Shown: positions 1 through 7,907, counted from the first letter of the stretch. The stretch is DNA of 64,000 bases from Litorimonas sp947503715 (GCF_050271975.1 NZ_CP189850.1:1798001-1862000), one strand, 5' to 3'. Translations and numbers: made by a program. Notes: generated by a model from the sequence alone, not told the origin.

Positions 1-140
1 AATCCTGCATCGGAAGATGGCTGTCGCAATTCAGGCCGTATTCTCTCCTCTAAAACCGGAGGTGTCGGAACCGGTACGATTTTGGGACGCGTGATTGGCT
101 CGGTTTTCTGAGGTCGACGGAAGAAGCGAAAGAATGACAT
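1..140. other. Left edge: partial reading frame, strand undecided
   Basis: Two frames are open to the window edge. On the plus strand, 36 codons run from base 1 to a TGA at 109-111 and would be the C-terminus of a gene ending in a Gly-rich hydrophobic tail. On the minus strand an ATG at 138-140 opens a basic, then proline-rich N-terminus running off the edge, with no visible Shine-Dalgarno. Codon choice is slightly more normal in the plus frame (CGC/CGT arginines, against CGA and AGA in the minus frame). I cannot decide without sequence to the left, and recognise no family in either reading. Confidence 0.3.
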
Positions 141-198
141 GGGGATTTAGACCGCGCATTGCCCTTGCGCGCAACTAAAATCGGGTTAGCTTGTCGCT

Positions 199-690
199 AT
201 GAAACTCCTATCCCTACTCCTCATTGCCGTCCTCGCTGTTGGCTGCACATCCTTCGCCGCGACGACGATTGCGTCTGCCGCAGAACACCCGGAAGCCCGA
301 CTCTTTGATGAGACCCGTGACGCCTCCGCTGACGTCGATGCGGCGCTAGCGCAGGGCATAGACGAAAGCAAAATTACGCTCGTTGTGATGGGCGCAAACT
401 GGTGCCATGACAGCCGCGCACTGGCCGGATGGTTCACGCAGGACGAAGATATTATGGGCTTGCTAGACCGGAATTTCGTCGTGACCTATGTCGATGTTGG
501 ACAGAAAAATCGGAATATCGATATCGCACAACGGTTTGGCATTGAAAAAATTGTTGGCACACCGACCATGATTATGGTCGATTATGACGGTACGGTTCTA
601 AATAAGGTCACAGCTGTCGATTGGCGCAATAGTGCCAGCCGATCCAAAGATGATATCATTCTGGAACTCGAAACTGTGGCGCTTTTCTAG
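199..690 (+). CDS. Thioredoxin-fold periplasmic or lipoprotein, one-cysteine active site
   Basis: A 163-residue exported protein. The N-terminus has a hydrophobic signal with a Cys at residue 16 (AVGC). This could be a lipobox, although Ala at -3 is not canonical. After it comes a thioredoxin-like domain: a WCHDS motif around residues 72-76 stands where thioredoxins have WCxxC, and the cis-proline loop appears as GTPTMI near residue 121. With only the first active-site cysteine present, it cannot work as a normal dithiol reductase. It resembles the broad Thioredoxin_7-like group of secreted proteins. The next gene starts 2 bases after its stop, so they probably form a transcription unit. The fold is fairly sure, the function is not known. 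Confidence 0.7.
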   Translation: MKLLSLLLIAVLAVGCTSFAATTIASAAEHPEARLFDETRDASADVDAALAQGIDESKITLVVMGANWCHDSRALAGWFTQDEDIMGLLDRNFVVTYVDVGQKNRNIDIAQRFGIEKIVGTPTMIMVDYDGTVLNKVTAVDWRNSASRSKDDIILELETVALF

Positions 691-692
691 CG

Positions 693-1382
693 ATGTTTAT
701 GGGGCATTACGGTCCTGCGGTCTGGGACACGCAGCGCGGCAAGGGCACACCGCTCGTTCCGCTATGGGTTGGGTTTCTGGCTGTACAGTTCATCGATGTG
801 GTCTTTGCGATCCTCGTTATTCTGGGCCTCGAGGGCGAAACACGGATGGTCGAGGGCGCGCCGCTTTTTACCATTCCTTACTCGCACAGTTTTCTGACGT
901 CACTTGGGTGGGCTGCATTGGGCGGCGTTTTGTTCAAACTCTATCGCCAGAAATCAGGGGCGAAGGGATTTTGGGTTATCTTTGGGCTCGTCTTCTCGCA
1001 TTGGGTACTGGACTTGATTGTGCATCGTCCTGATTTGCCATTATGGCCCGGGAGTTCGACTGAACTTGGCTTTAGTTTATGGAATGCGCCGCTCATCGCC
1101 TTTGCGATGGAAATTGGCCTCCTCACGGCAGCGTTTATTTTCTGGATGCGCGCGACCACTGGATCACGGAAGACTGAAGTCGGATTGGGACTGCTCTTCG
1201 CCTTTATGGTTCTGCTCCAGATTATATTTGTTCTCATTCCGGGATTTGAGGTCCAGGCGGGTACGTTTGACCCGAAGACTGGCCCGCAAGGCGTGACCTT
1301 GGGTGTGCTCATGCTGACCACATACACGATACTTTGTACTGCCGTGGCTTGGATTGAACGCGGGCGGACGCCGAAGCTCTAA
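693..1382 (+). CDS. Multi-pass membrane protein, YdjM/DUF457-like
   Basis: A 229-residue integral membrane protein with about six hydrophobic segments. The segment around residues 109-121 carries SHWVLDLIVHRPD, an S-H-x(3)-D-x(3)-H arrangement typical of inner-membrane proteins annotated as metal-dependent hydrolases (YdjM/DUF457 type). Catalysis is not proven for that group. ATG 693 begins 2 bases after the preceding stop; ATG 699 is an alternative. The gene ends tail to tail with dinB, the two stop codons sharing bases 1380-1381. Function unknown. Confidence 0.6.
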   Translation: MFMGHYGPAVWDTQRGKGTPLVPLWVGFLAVQFIDVVFAILVILGLEGETRMVEGAPLFTIPYSHSFLTSLGWAALGGVLFKLYRQKSGAKGFWVIFGLVFSHWVLDLIVHRPDLPLWPGSSTELGFSLWNAPLIAFAMEIGLLTAAFIFWMRATTGSRKTEVGLGLLFAFMVLLQIIFVLIPGFEVQAGTFDPKTGPQGVTLGVLMLTTYTILCTAVAWIERGRTPKL

Positions 1383-2722
1383 TCATCGACGCGAGGCTTG
1401 CTCGGCAGGCTTTCCGCGAGACTGCCGCGCGCTTCCTCACGGTCTTTCTGCAAGCGCAGACCGCGTCCGGTCTTCACAGCGTCCGTTCCGAATTTCGCGC
1501 GGGCAATGTCACTGGCACGTTCCGCCGCGCCGCGCTTGGCGGCTTTTTCGTCCAGCATATCGGCTACATCGCCCAGCGGTTCCGTCAGGCCCGAAATCCC
1601 CGCGCCGATCAGACGGTATTTTTTATATCCGTCCGCCTCGGCTTCCAGCAGTGGTTCAAGGGCCGCAAAGATGGCATCCGCGAGTTGGAGCGGATGCTGG
1701 AACGTCCGCCGCCGCGTGATGGATTTGAACGACGAGGATTTCAGTTTCAGCGTCACGGTCCGCCCAGCTAAATTTTTCGCTTTGCTCCGATCTGCCGTTT
1801 TTAGACAGACCTGCCAGAGCTTGTCCTTCAGCTTTTCCAGATCAGAAATATCTGTGTTGAATGTTGTTTCTGCCGAGACGGATTTCCGGTCACTCGTCGG
1901 ATTGACTTTGCGGTAGTCCTCTCCGCGCGACAGCCTTGCGAGACGCAGCCCGTGATCGCCAAACCGTTCCGCCATCTGCCGATCCGTTTTCCGCCGCACA
2001 TCGGCAATCGTCTTCAATCCCGCTTTTTCCAGCTTCGCTGCGAAAGCGGGACCAATGCCATAGATGAACCCAACCGATTGCTTGGCGAGAAACGCCTGCG
2101 CATCCTCCTCCCCCAGCACGGCAAAGCCATGCGGCTTGTCGAGGTCTGACGCCGTCTTGGCGAGGAACTTATTGTAGGACAGGCCGATGGAAACCGTCAC
2201 ACCGATCTCTCGCAACACATCATTCTGGAGTTTGATCAGGCTCTGGGCGGGTGTGCGGCCATGCAATCTTTCCGTGCCCGTCAGATCCAGAAACGCCTCG
2301 TCAATCGAGAGCGGTTCGACGAGCGGCGTCAGGGCCCGCATCATCTCCCGAATGCGCCCGCCTTCATAGGCGTATTTATCCATACTGCCTTTGACGACGG
2401 TCAGGTCAGGGCAGAGCTTGAGCGCTTGGAACATCGGCATTGCGGAGCGCACACCATATATCCGCGCGTGATAGCAAGCCGCCGAGACGACGCCGCGTTT
2501 TCCGCCGCCGACAACCACAGGCTTGTCGCGAATCGACGGATCATCCCGCTTTTCGACCGAGCAATAAAATGCATCGCAATCCACATGCGCGATGGAGAGC
2601 CGTCCCAATTCAGGATGTGCCAGAAAGCGCGACCCGCCGCAGCTCGCGCAGGTTTCAGCAGCAAGCAAAGCCGCACCGCAATCGCGACATAATCTGGATA
2701 TATCTGTGACAGGGGTGGGCAT
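1379..2722 (-). CDS. dinB: DNA polymerase IV (Y family)
   Basis: An error-prone translesion polymerase that extends primers past DNA lesions and is usually induced by the SOS response. The 447 residues include the Y-family palm motifs: HVDCDAFY around 47-53 supplies metal-binding aspartates 48 and 50, and SIDEAFLD around 139-146 supplies Asp141 and Glu142. Helix-hairpin-helix and little-finger regions follow. The N-terminus adds about 40 residues with four cysteines (12, 15, 25, 28) spaced CxxC...CxxC, which looks like a zinc ribbon and is absent from E. coli DinB. I know such extensions from other alphaproteobacterial DinB proteins. A LexA operator lies 25 bases before the start codon. Confidence 0.95.
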   Translation of the reverse strand: MPTPVTDISRLCRDCGAALLAAETCASCGGSRFLAHPELGRLSIAHVDCDAFYCSVEKRDDPSIRDKPVVVGGGKRGVVSAACYHARIYGVRSAMPMFQALKLCPDLTVVKGSMDKYAYEGGRIREMMRALTPLVEPLSIDEAFLDLTGTERLHGRTPAQSLIKLQNDVLREIGVTVSIGLSYNKFLAKTASDLDKPHGFAVLGEEDAQAFLAKQSVGFIYGIGPAFAAKLEKAGLKTIADVRRKTDRQMAERFGDHGLRLARLSRGEDYRKVNPTSDRKSVSAETTFNTDISDLEKLKDKLWQVCLKTADRSKAKNLAGRTVTLKLKSSSFKSITRRRTFQHPLQLADAIFAALEPLLEAEADGYKKYRLIGAGISGLTEPLGDVADMLDEKAAKRGAAERASDIARAKFGTDAVKTGRGLRLQKDREEARGSLAESLPSKPRVDD

Positions 2723-2747
2723 GGCCTCTTTATAGAATCTTTACAAT

Positions 2748-2762
2748 GTTCACTCAATGTTC
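2748..2762 (-). promoter_or_regulatory. LexA operator of dinB
   Basis: On the plus strand GTTC (2748-2751), seven bases, GTTC (2759-2762). This is exactly the alphaproteobacterial LexA box. In the direction of dinB it reads GAACATTGAGTGAAC and ends 25 bases before the ATG, where a repressor would block transcription. The same core GAACAT-N5-GAAC is found before lexA (38655-38669) and before the microprotein at 12731. The divergent divK start is 168 bases away. Confidence 0.85.
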
Positions 2763-2930
2763 TTTCTGTGGAAAGGCCTGCGGATAAGATTCGTGGTTAA
2801 CCACAGGTAACCGGCAGGTACACTCCGATTTAAGGATATTCTGTCAGGGTCCGGTTATCAGAACAAGAACAGGTCACACGGGCTGAACGATGTGACCGTC
2901 AAGTTGGTGAAACGGGATATGCTTAGAAAA

Positions 2931-3302
2931 ATGCCGAAGAAAGTCCTCATTGTCGAAGATAACGAGTTGAACATGAAACTGTTCACCGATCTGCTCGACG
3001 CGCATGGATATGAAACACGTCAGACCCGTGAGGGGCTGAAAGCGATTTCCATTGCGCGGAGTTTCAAGCCTGATCTCATCCTCATGGATATCCAGCTTCC
3101 CGAAGTCTCCGGACTCGAAGTCACCAAATGGATCAAGGACGATAAGGCACTGGCCGATATTCCGGTGATTGCTGTCACGGCTTTTGCCATGAAGGGTGAC
3201 GAGAAACGCATCCGTGACGGGGGCTGCGAAGATTACATCGCCAAGCCGATCACTGTGTCGTCCTTCCTCGCCAAAGTGCGGAAATTCGCCGAAGCGGCAT
3301 AA
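2931..3302 (+). CDS. divK: Single-domain response regulator DivK
   Basis: A stand-alone CheY-like receiver that in Caulobacter relays phosphate between DivJ and PleC kinases and acts through DivL to control CtrA activity at the cell poles. From ATG 2931 the protein is 123 residues, with the phosphoacceptor at Asp53 (LILMDIQLPE), acidic pocket residues in IVEDNE near 7-12, and the conserved Lys of YIAKPI. The placement of Asp53 matches Caulobacter DivK and is the main reason for choosing this start. In-frame alternatives are ATG 2919 and GTG 2892. pleD begins 4 bases after the stop, as in Caulobacter. Confidence 0.93.
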   Translation: MPKKVLIVEDNELNMKLFTDLLDAHGYETRQTREGLKAISIARSFKPDLILMDIQLPEVSGLEVTKWIKDDKALADIPVIAVTAFAMKGDEKRIRDGGCEDYIAKPITVSSFLAKVRKFAEAA

Positions 3303-3306
3303 GGTC

Positions 3307-4668
3307 GTGTCCGCAAGAATTCTCGTCGTAGACGATCTCGCCCCGAATATTCATCTGCTGCAGGTCAAATTGCAGGCGGAGTATTATGACGTCCTGACCG
3401 CGCGCAGCGGTTATGAAGCCTTGGAAGTTGCGCAGTCCGAGCGGCTCGATCTCATTCTGATGGATGCGATGATGCCTGGCATGAACGGGTTCGAAGCCTG
3501 CCGCCGCATCAAGAATAATCCTGATACGTGGCACGTCCCTATTGTGATGGTGACGGCACTCGAAGAGACAAAGGACCGGATTCGCGGGCTGGAAGCCGGT
3601 GCGGATGATTTCATCACAAAGCCGATTGACGATTTCAATATGATGGCGCGTGTGCGTTCACTGCTGCGCCTGAAAATGGTGACGGACCAACTCCTGAGCC
3701 ATACGGGCCATACGCTCTCCAATTCACGTAGCTTGCTGGAGACAATTGAGAAACAACGCGGGCGTATCCTTCTGGTCGATGACCATAAGCGCAATGCCGA
3801 GAAAATTTCCACGCCCTTGCGGGAGAAACATCAAATCGTCATTGAGAGTGATCCGGTGAAAGCGCTCCGTCTCGCAAAGACAGGTGTAGATGCAGTCATC
3901 GTGAGTTTGGTGGCCGACAGCTTCGATGGTTTGCGCGTCTGCGCCTCCCTGAAATTCAACGAGGAAAGCCGAGATGTCCCGATCCTCGTCATCGGTGATC
4001 CCGAAGATGAAACACGTTTCGTCCGCGCCTATGATATCGGCATAAATGATACGATCATGCGTCCGATTGAGGTGCAGGAATTGAATGCGCGGGTGCAGAC
4101 TCTGCTGCGCCGGAAATTCTACGCTGATTCCCTGCGCGAGAACTTCAACGAGAATCTCGAAATGGTTGTGGCTGACCCGCTGACAGGTTTGGGTAATCGT
4201 CGCTATTTCGATCGTGCTGTGGAACCGCTTTTCGATGCGCTGGAAACCCGCGACACAGCGTTTTCCGTCATGGTGTTCGACATCGACCATTTCAAACGGG
4301 TCAACGATATCCTCGGTCATGACATGGGAGATCAGATTTTAAAGGAAACAGCAGCACGGCTCGTCACGAATATGCGCGCCGTAGATGTTGTTGCACGGTA
4401 TGGCGGCGAGGAATTTATGATCGCGATGCCGGAAACGAAGCTTGGTGAAGCCTTAGTCGCCGCGGATCGGGTGAGGGCGCTGATCGCGGGCACACCCATC
4501 TTCGTGGATGGCGAAGCCCTACAAGTTACAACATCTGTCGGTGTTGCGGAAGCGGAGCCTGGAGAGAGCTTGCGCGACGTCTTCAAACGGGCAGATGATG
4601 CGCTCTATAAAGCGAAGCAATCCGGCCGGAACAAAGCTTTGCCAGCGGCAGTTCGTCAAGCGGCCTAA
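3307..4668 (+). CDS. pleD: Diguanylate cyclase response regulator PleD
   Basis: Makes the second messenger c-di-GMP, and in Caulobacter drives the swarmer-to-stalked transition at the pole. From GTG 3307 it has 453 residues, essentially the Caulobacter length. Domain order: receiver 1 with phosphoacceptor Asp53 (LMDAMMPG); a second, adaptor receiver at about 152-270 that lacks the acceptor aspartate (VIVSLVADSF); then the GGDEF domain with active-site GGEEF at 366-370. The inhibitory I-site RxxD is intact (RAVD, 357-360), so product feedback is expected. TAAGG from the end of divK supplies a close ribosome-binding site, consistent with translational coupling. Confidence 0.95.
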   Translation: MSARILVVDDLAPNIHLLQVKLQAEYYDVLTARSGYEALEVAQSERLDLILMDAMMPGMNGFEACRRIKNNPDTWHVPIVMVTALEETKDRIRGLEAGADDFITKPIDDFNMMARVRSLLRLKMVTDQLLSHTGHTLSNSRSLLETIEKQRGRILLVDDHKRNAEKISTPLREKHQIVIESDPVKALRLAKTGVDAVIVSLVADSFDGLRVCASLKFNEESRDVPILVIGDPEDETRFVRAYDIGINDTIMRPIEVQELNARVQTLLRRKFYADSLRENFNENLEMVVADPLTGLGNRRYFDRAVEPLFDALETRDTAFSVMVFDIDHFKRVNDILGHDMGDQILKETAARLVTNMRAVDVVARYGGEEFMIAMPETKLGEALVAADRVRALIAGTPIFVDGEALQVTTSVGVAEAEPGESLRDVFKRADDALYKAKQSGRNKALPAAVRQAA

Positions 4669-4670
4669 TG

Positions 4671-4700
4671 AAAAAGCCGCCCCGGGAGGGACGGCTTTTT
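4671..4700. terminator. Bidirectional rho-independent terminator between pleD and rpmG
   Basis: A perfect 9-base inverted repeat, AAAAAGCCG at 4671-4679 and CGGCTTTTT at 4692-4700, with a 12-base GC-rich loop. It begins 3 bases after the pleD stop and lies 39 bases beyond the rpmG stop on the other strand. The T-tract on one side and A-tract on the other allow termination in both directions. Confidence 0.85.
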
Positions 4701-4738
4701 ACGTGGGATAATCACCCAAACTCAAATCGAGTAGATCG

Positions 4739-4906
4739 TTACTTGATCTTGCCTTCTTTGAAGTCGACGTGCTTGCGCACGACGGGGTCGTACTTTTTCT
4801 TGACCATTTTTTCGGTCATTGTACGGGAATTCTTTTTGGTGACGTAGAAGTAACCAGTGCCTGCTGTTGAGTTCAGGCGGATTTTGATAGTGGTGGGCTT
4901 CGCCAT
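4739..4906 (-). CDS. rpmG: 50S ribosomal protein L33, zinc-free form
   Basis: Large-subunit ribosomal protein of 55 residues that sits near the E site. The reading from ATG 4904-4906 begins MAKPTTIKIRLNSTAGTGYF and continues through the typical YVTKKNSR and TEKMVKKKYDP segments to a Lys-rich end. The four zinc-binding cysteines of the C+ L33 form are absent, so this is the C- paralogue. A good Shine-Dalgarno (GAGGA) lies 8 bases upstream. It is a single-gene unit, convergent with pleD. Confidence 0.95.
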   Translation of the reverse strand: MAKPTTIKIRLNSTAGTGYFYVTKKNSRTMTEKMVKKKYDPVVRKHVDFKEGKIK

Positions 4907-4994
4907 GACGGGTAGTCCTCATTTACAGGTAAAACAGTTGCGCGCGGATAGGCGCTGTGGGCGGGGCTGTCAACCGATAGACTCGCAATAGCCT

Positions 4995-5747
4995 TTACGG
5001 AAACTGCAACATTTTAAACTCTCCGCGGACCGCACGGGAATAGAAGATGGTCTCAGGCGGGCTATTGGCTTTCAGATAGCCTTTCAGGACGCGCAACATC
5101 ATATCCGTGGCGCGTTGCGTCTCCAGCTTTTCGATCTCATCAAACGTAAACCAACCGACATTGAGCAGTTCATGACTATCCGTAATCGCGGGCGGTGCGA
5201 TATCGCCCATATGTTTGACAAAGAACCACGCATCGAACCGCTTATGCCGGTGGGGCGGCGTGACGGCACGGCCAAAGACCTCAATGCCGGAGAGGTCCGG
5301 CAGATAACCCGCCTCACGAAAGGCATCATAGCTCTCATTATTGAGGTTGCGCGTCATGCGGGCCTCGGCGCCCAACATGAGGCCCGTTTCTTCCCACGTT
5401 TCGCGGACACTCGCCAGAACAACGGCACGCGCGCGTCGCGGAGAGTAGGCTGATTCGAGAATGCGCGCCGTGCGCGTGGAAAGCTCCCCCGCATAGGGCG
5501 CGTAGCTGTCCGCGCGGTCCACGCGTCCGCCAGGGAAGACATAAACGCTCGGCATGAAATCATGCCGCTTGGACCGTTGCCCCATAAGGATTTTCTGATG
5601 TTTCCCCGTGCCACAGGTCAGGACGAGGGTCGAGGCCAGTTTTGGCTTCGGCGCGCGCGTTAATTCTTTACGCTTGGCCCGCTCACCATCTGTAATTTTC
5701 ATCTTCCCGACGAGAACGGGGCCGGAATCTTTAATGGGATCAGTCAT
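4995..5747 (-). CDS. Nudix family hydrolase
   Basis: Likely hydrolyses a nucleoside diphosphate linked to another moiety (NDP-X); the substrate is not evident. About 250 residues from ATG 5747. The domain shows the FPGGRVD loop at 71-77 and the catalytic helix RETWEETGL at 115-123 with the two metal-binding glutamates. The insertion between the FPGG loop and the helix is longer than in MutT, so the box reads as split, as in larger NUDT7/NUDT19-like members. ATG 5768 is an in-frame alternative giving 7 more residues; neither start has a clear ribosome-binding site. Monocistronic on the minus strand. Confidence 0.8.
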   Translation of the reverse strand: MTDPIKDSGPVLVGKMKITDGERAKRKELTRAPKPKLASTLVLTCGTGKHQKILMGQRSKRHDFMPSVYVFPGGRVDRADSYAPYAGELSTRTARILESAYSPRRARAVVLASVRETWEETGLMLGAEARMTRNLNNESYDAFREAGYLPDLSGIEVFGRAVTPPHRHKRFDAWFFVKHMGDIAPPAITDSHELLNVGWFTFDEIEKLETQRATDMMLRVLKGYLKANSPPETIFYSRAVRGEFKMLQFP

Positions 5748-5811
5748 GAAGAGATGATGTACTTTCATTTGTGCGGGTTCAATGCGGTAAATGTGTTGCG
5801 GGTAGGGGAAA

Positions 5812-5925
5812 GCTGCGACCGCCCATCATGGGGTCGGCGGGATAGGCGAAGGTCCATGATGAATGGGACAGTCCGCGTGGTGACCTCCCGCGATGGGGAA
5901 ACCAGAGAGAAAAAAGTTTTTACGC
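5812..5925 (+). repeat. Repeat block 1, copy A
   Basis: Begins GCTGCGACCGCCCATC and ends in a run of A then GTTTTTACGC. Copy B is 50128-50235. Shared anchors in order: GCTGCGACYGCCCATCWTGG followed by GGTC, then GGGACAGYCCGC, then an A-rich run with CTTT/GTTT and TACGC. Between the anchors the copies have diverged. The first anchor can fold (CCGCCCAT...ATGGGGTCGGCGG). Alignment was by eye. Confidence 0.5.
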
Positions 5926-6140
5926 AAAAGGCCGTGCGGTTGAAGAACCTGTGCGAAGTGTCGGCGATACCGTTACGCTTCAATCCTTCTATCAATGCGT
6001 TTTACACCCGCATTAATTCCGCAATGTGCATGCGGCTTACACCACAAACACGGCCACGCGGCAGCGGTTTTTGAAGAAACGGCCGGTCGAATAAACCCCG
6101 GAGTTGGCCCACTTGGAACCACCGGTCGGCTCTCGTTTCT

Positions 6141-6302
6141 AAAGGTCCGGCGCAGTCCGGCTTCTCACAACCGGATGCTCAACCCCACCGTCTTTCAGTA
6201 CCAGCAAGCGAGGCCTCGCCTGTCCCGTGTCTGAAAGAACGAGAATAAATATGACACAGCTTTTATAAGTGGGGATCATTCTCTTTATAAACGAGGATTG
6301 GC
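6141..6302 (+). repeat. Repeat block 2, copy A
   Basis: Matches 50347-50507 almost base for base, including an uninterrupted identical run of nearly 50 bases in the middle. That run contains the perfect palindrome GCGAGGCCTCGC. In this copy the palindrome is flanked by CTTTCAG and CTGAAAG, so a long hairpin can form. No protein reading is conserved between the copies. It resembles a non-coding dispersed element. Confidence 0.8.
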
Positions 6303-6321
6303 CACCACTCAGCGCCGCAAA

Positions 6322-6433
6322 ACTCAATGTCATCTCGCACTTGATGCGGGACCTATCGCAAGCAAACCCAAGCTAAGACTCAGAAAACGTTAGGCCCCGT
6401 ATCTGCACCTTTTAGGCTGGTGCGGGGTGACAG
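6322..6433 (+). repeat. Repeat block 3, copy A (palindromic element)
   Basis: An imperfect palindrome starting ATGTCATCTCGCAC and ending GGTGCGGGGTGACA, with inner segments ATGCGGGACCTATCGC and GGCCCCGTATCTGC. The outer arms pair with each other, as do the inner ones, giving a cruciform-type fold. Copy B is 50697-50819. The design is like the REP/BIME-type intergenic palindromes of proteobacteria. Confidence 0.7.
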
Positions 6434-6558
6434 GGGCGTATGGTTTTGACTGTTATCAAAGCGGCAAAAGCGCGGATTAACTTCCCCATAAACGGGGATT
6501 GGCATTTCCCTCGACCCGGCACCTCCCTACGACTAACGTGACCGCAGGAGACCCGAAC

Positions 6559-7557
6559 ATGACTGTAGAGACCACACACACGCCGCCATTCGAAATGAAA
6601 GCCGCGATGGGTCAGGTGTTTAACCTGCCCGGCGGGAAGGGTTATCTGCTCCGCGTCTTGGGGTGGGGCACGTTCATTTTGCTGATCGCGTTTTTACTTT
6701 TAGGCATTCCGATTGCGAAAGCCTATATTTCTATGTTCCAGAACATCATTGAGCTGGATGCGGCGAGTGCTGGCGGGGAGCCTGATCCGGCCGAAGTCTG
6801 GGCTGTCATCGGGCCATTCTTTGCGAGTTTTGGCTTATTCATGCTGATCTATATTGTGCAGGTCGGCGTTTATATTTCTGTTGAGACAGCACTTTACCGC
6901 AATATTATTCGCGGTGAGGACCGTGGTATGTTTCCCTTGCGGTTCGGCTATGACGAATGGCGTGTTCTGGGCACAAAGATCGTCGTTAGTATGATCCTCT
7001 ATGCGATATTCATGGGAGTCTATTTTGCCATGGCGATCCTGTTGGGCATTATTTTCGGTCTCGGCAGTGCGATTTCCAGCTCCGGTGTGGTCGCAGTGAT
7101 AGGCGGGCTCATATTCTTTATCGCATTTCTCGGTCTCTTGGCTGGAATGGCTTATGTTGCCATTCGCTTTATACCGGCGGCGGCCATATCGGTGCGGGAC
7201 GAAAGTTTTAGCCCCTTTTCGGCTTGGAATATGATGAAGCCCTATGCCCTTCCGACATTGGGAGCCGTCGTGATTGTGGGATTGGTTGGATATTTTGCCT
7301 TGGCCATTTTTACTTTGCTAGCCTTCGGTATCCTGATTCATTCCAGTGGAGTCGTCGATTTTCTAATGGTCATCGATTGGGAGTCTGAGACTATGCCGGA
7401 CCTGTCGCCCCTGTGGGATACAGTAAGTTCCGCAGGATTTATGATTCCAGCGGTCCTCTTAATGGCCGTTTCCACATTCCTGACGCTTCTCTATATGGGC
7501 GCGATTTGGTCGATTTGGGGTTACATTGCGAAGCTGACGCACTGGAGAAATTGGTAG
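6559..7557 (+). CDS. Six-pass membrane protein of unknown function
   Basis: A 332-residue protein with six long hydrophobic helices and a cytosolic-looking N-terminus of about 35 residues. Short polar loops separate the helices; I see no catalytic or binding motif, and the overall look is of the broad glycerophosphodiester-phosphodiesterase-membrane-domain or DUF-type integral proteins. ATG 6559 is chosen because AGGAG lies 9 bases upstream; an earlier in-frame ATG at 6499 lacks one. It follows the repeat-rich gap and is the first of a plus-strand run leading to proS, 86 bases before the next gene. Function not recognised. Confidence 0.7.
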   Translation: MTVETTHTPPFEMKAAMGQVFNLPGGKGYLLRVLGWGTFILLIAFLLLGIPIAKAYISMFQNIIELDAASAGGEPDPAEVWAVIGPFFASFGLFMLIYIVQVGVYISVETALYRNIIRGEDRGMFPLRFGYDEWRVLGTKIVVSMILYAIFMGVYFAMAILLGIIFGLGSAISSSGVVAVIGGLIFFIAFLGLLAGMAYVAIRFIPAAAISVRDESFSPFSAWNMMKPYALPTLGAVVIVGLVGYFALAIFTLLAFGILIHSSGVVDFLMVIDWESETMPDLSPLWDTVSSAGFMIPAVLLMAVSTFLTLLYMGAIWSIWGYIAKLTHWRNW

Positions 7558-7643
7558 GGTCGAAATTGCTAGGCCTGCTTCATTTCACCGCGTCACGGTA
7601 AATGGGGCTTAGACTTCTGCGCCTGATTGCCTAAATAGCGTCC

Positions 7644-7907
7644 ATGAATTGGTTCTCCGCACTCGTCGTCTGGCTCATCATTTGGTGGCTCACGCTCTTT
7701 ATCATCCTGCCCATCGGAATTCGCGGGCAGGCGGAAGAGAATGATATTGTCGAGGGGTCAGAACCCGGCGCACCGCATACATTGGACATTAAGAAGAAGT
7801 TCAAACAGACGACGATTATTGCGTCCATCCTCTGGGTGTTGACCTGTGCGCTCATCCTGTCGGGCTGGGTGTCCTGGGACGCCTTTGGGAACTATATTAA
7901 CCGTTAG
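7644..7907 (+). CDS. DUF1467 family small membrane protein
   Basis: An 87-residue protein with two membrane helices, at about 5-25 and 58-76, joined by a polar loop with the LPIGIRGQAEE segment typical of DUF1467. Proteins of this family are commonly encoded just before proS in Alphaproteobacteria, as here (59 bases). Function is unknown; the conserved neighbourhood suggests an envelope role linked to the lol genes. Confidence 0.85.
   Translation: MNWFSALVVWLIIWWLTLFIILPIGIRGQAEENDIVEGSEPGAPHTLDIKKKFKQTTIIASILWVLTCALILSGWVSWDAFGNYINR

Larger units (their letters stand above)
5748..6558. other. Non-coding gap filled by a composite repeat module
   Basis: About 0.8 kb without a credible gene: the short open frames have no ribosome-binding sites, no recognisable products and conflict with the repeat structure. 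It holds a series of repeat blocks (about 5812-6433) that recur in the same order and orientation at 50128-50819. The last 125 bases should carry the promoter of the gene at 6559, but no clear -35/-10 pair stands out. Confidence 0.6.

Noticed and set aside
2892..2930. Longer DivK starting at GTG 2892
   Set aside because: The added 13 residues are not in the family, and ATG 2931 puts the phosphoacceptor at position 53 as in Caulobacter DivK.
5754..6234. Short open frames in the 5.8-6.3 kb gap
   Set aside because: They cross repeat-block boundaries, lack ribosome-binding sites and give no recognisable product.
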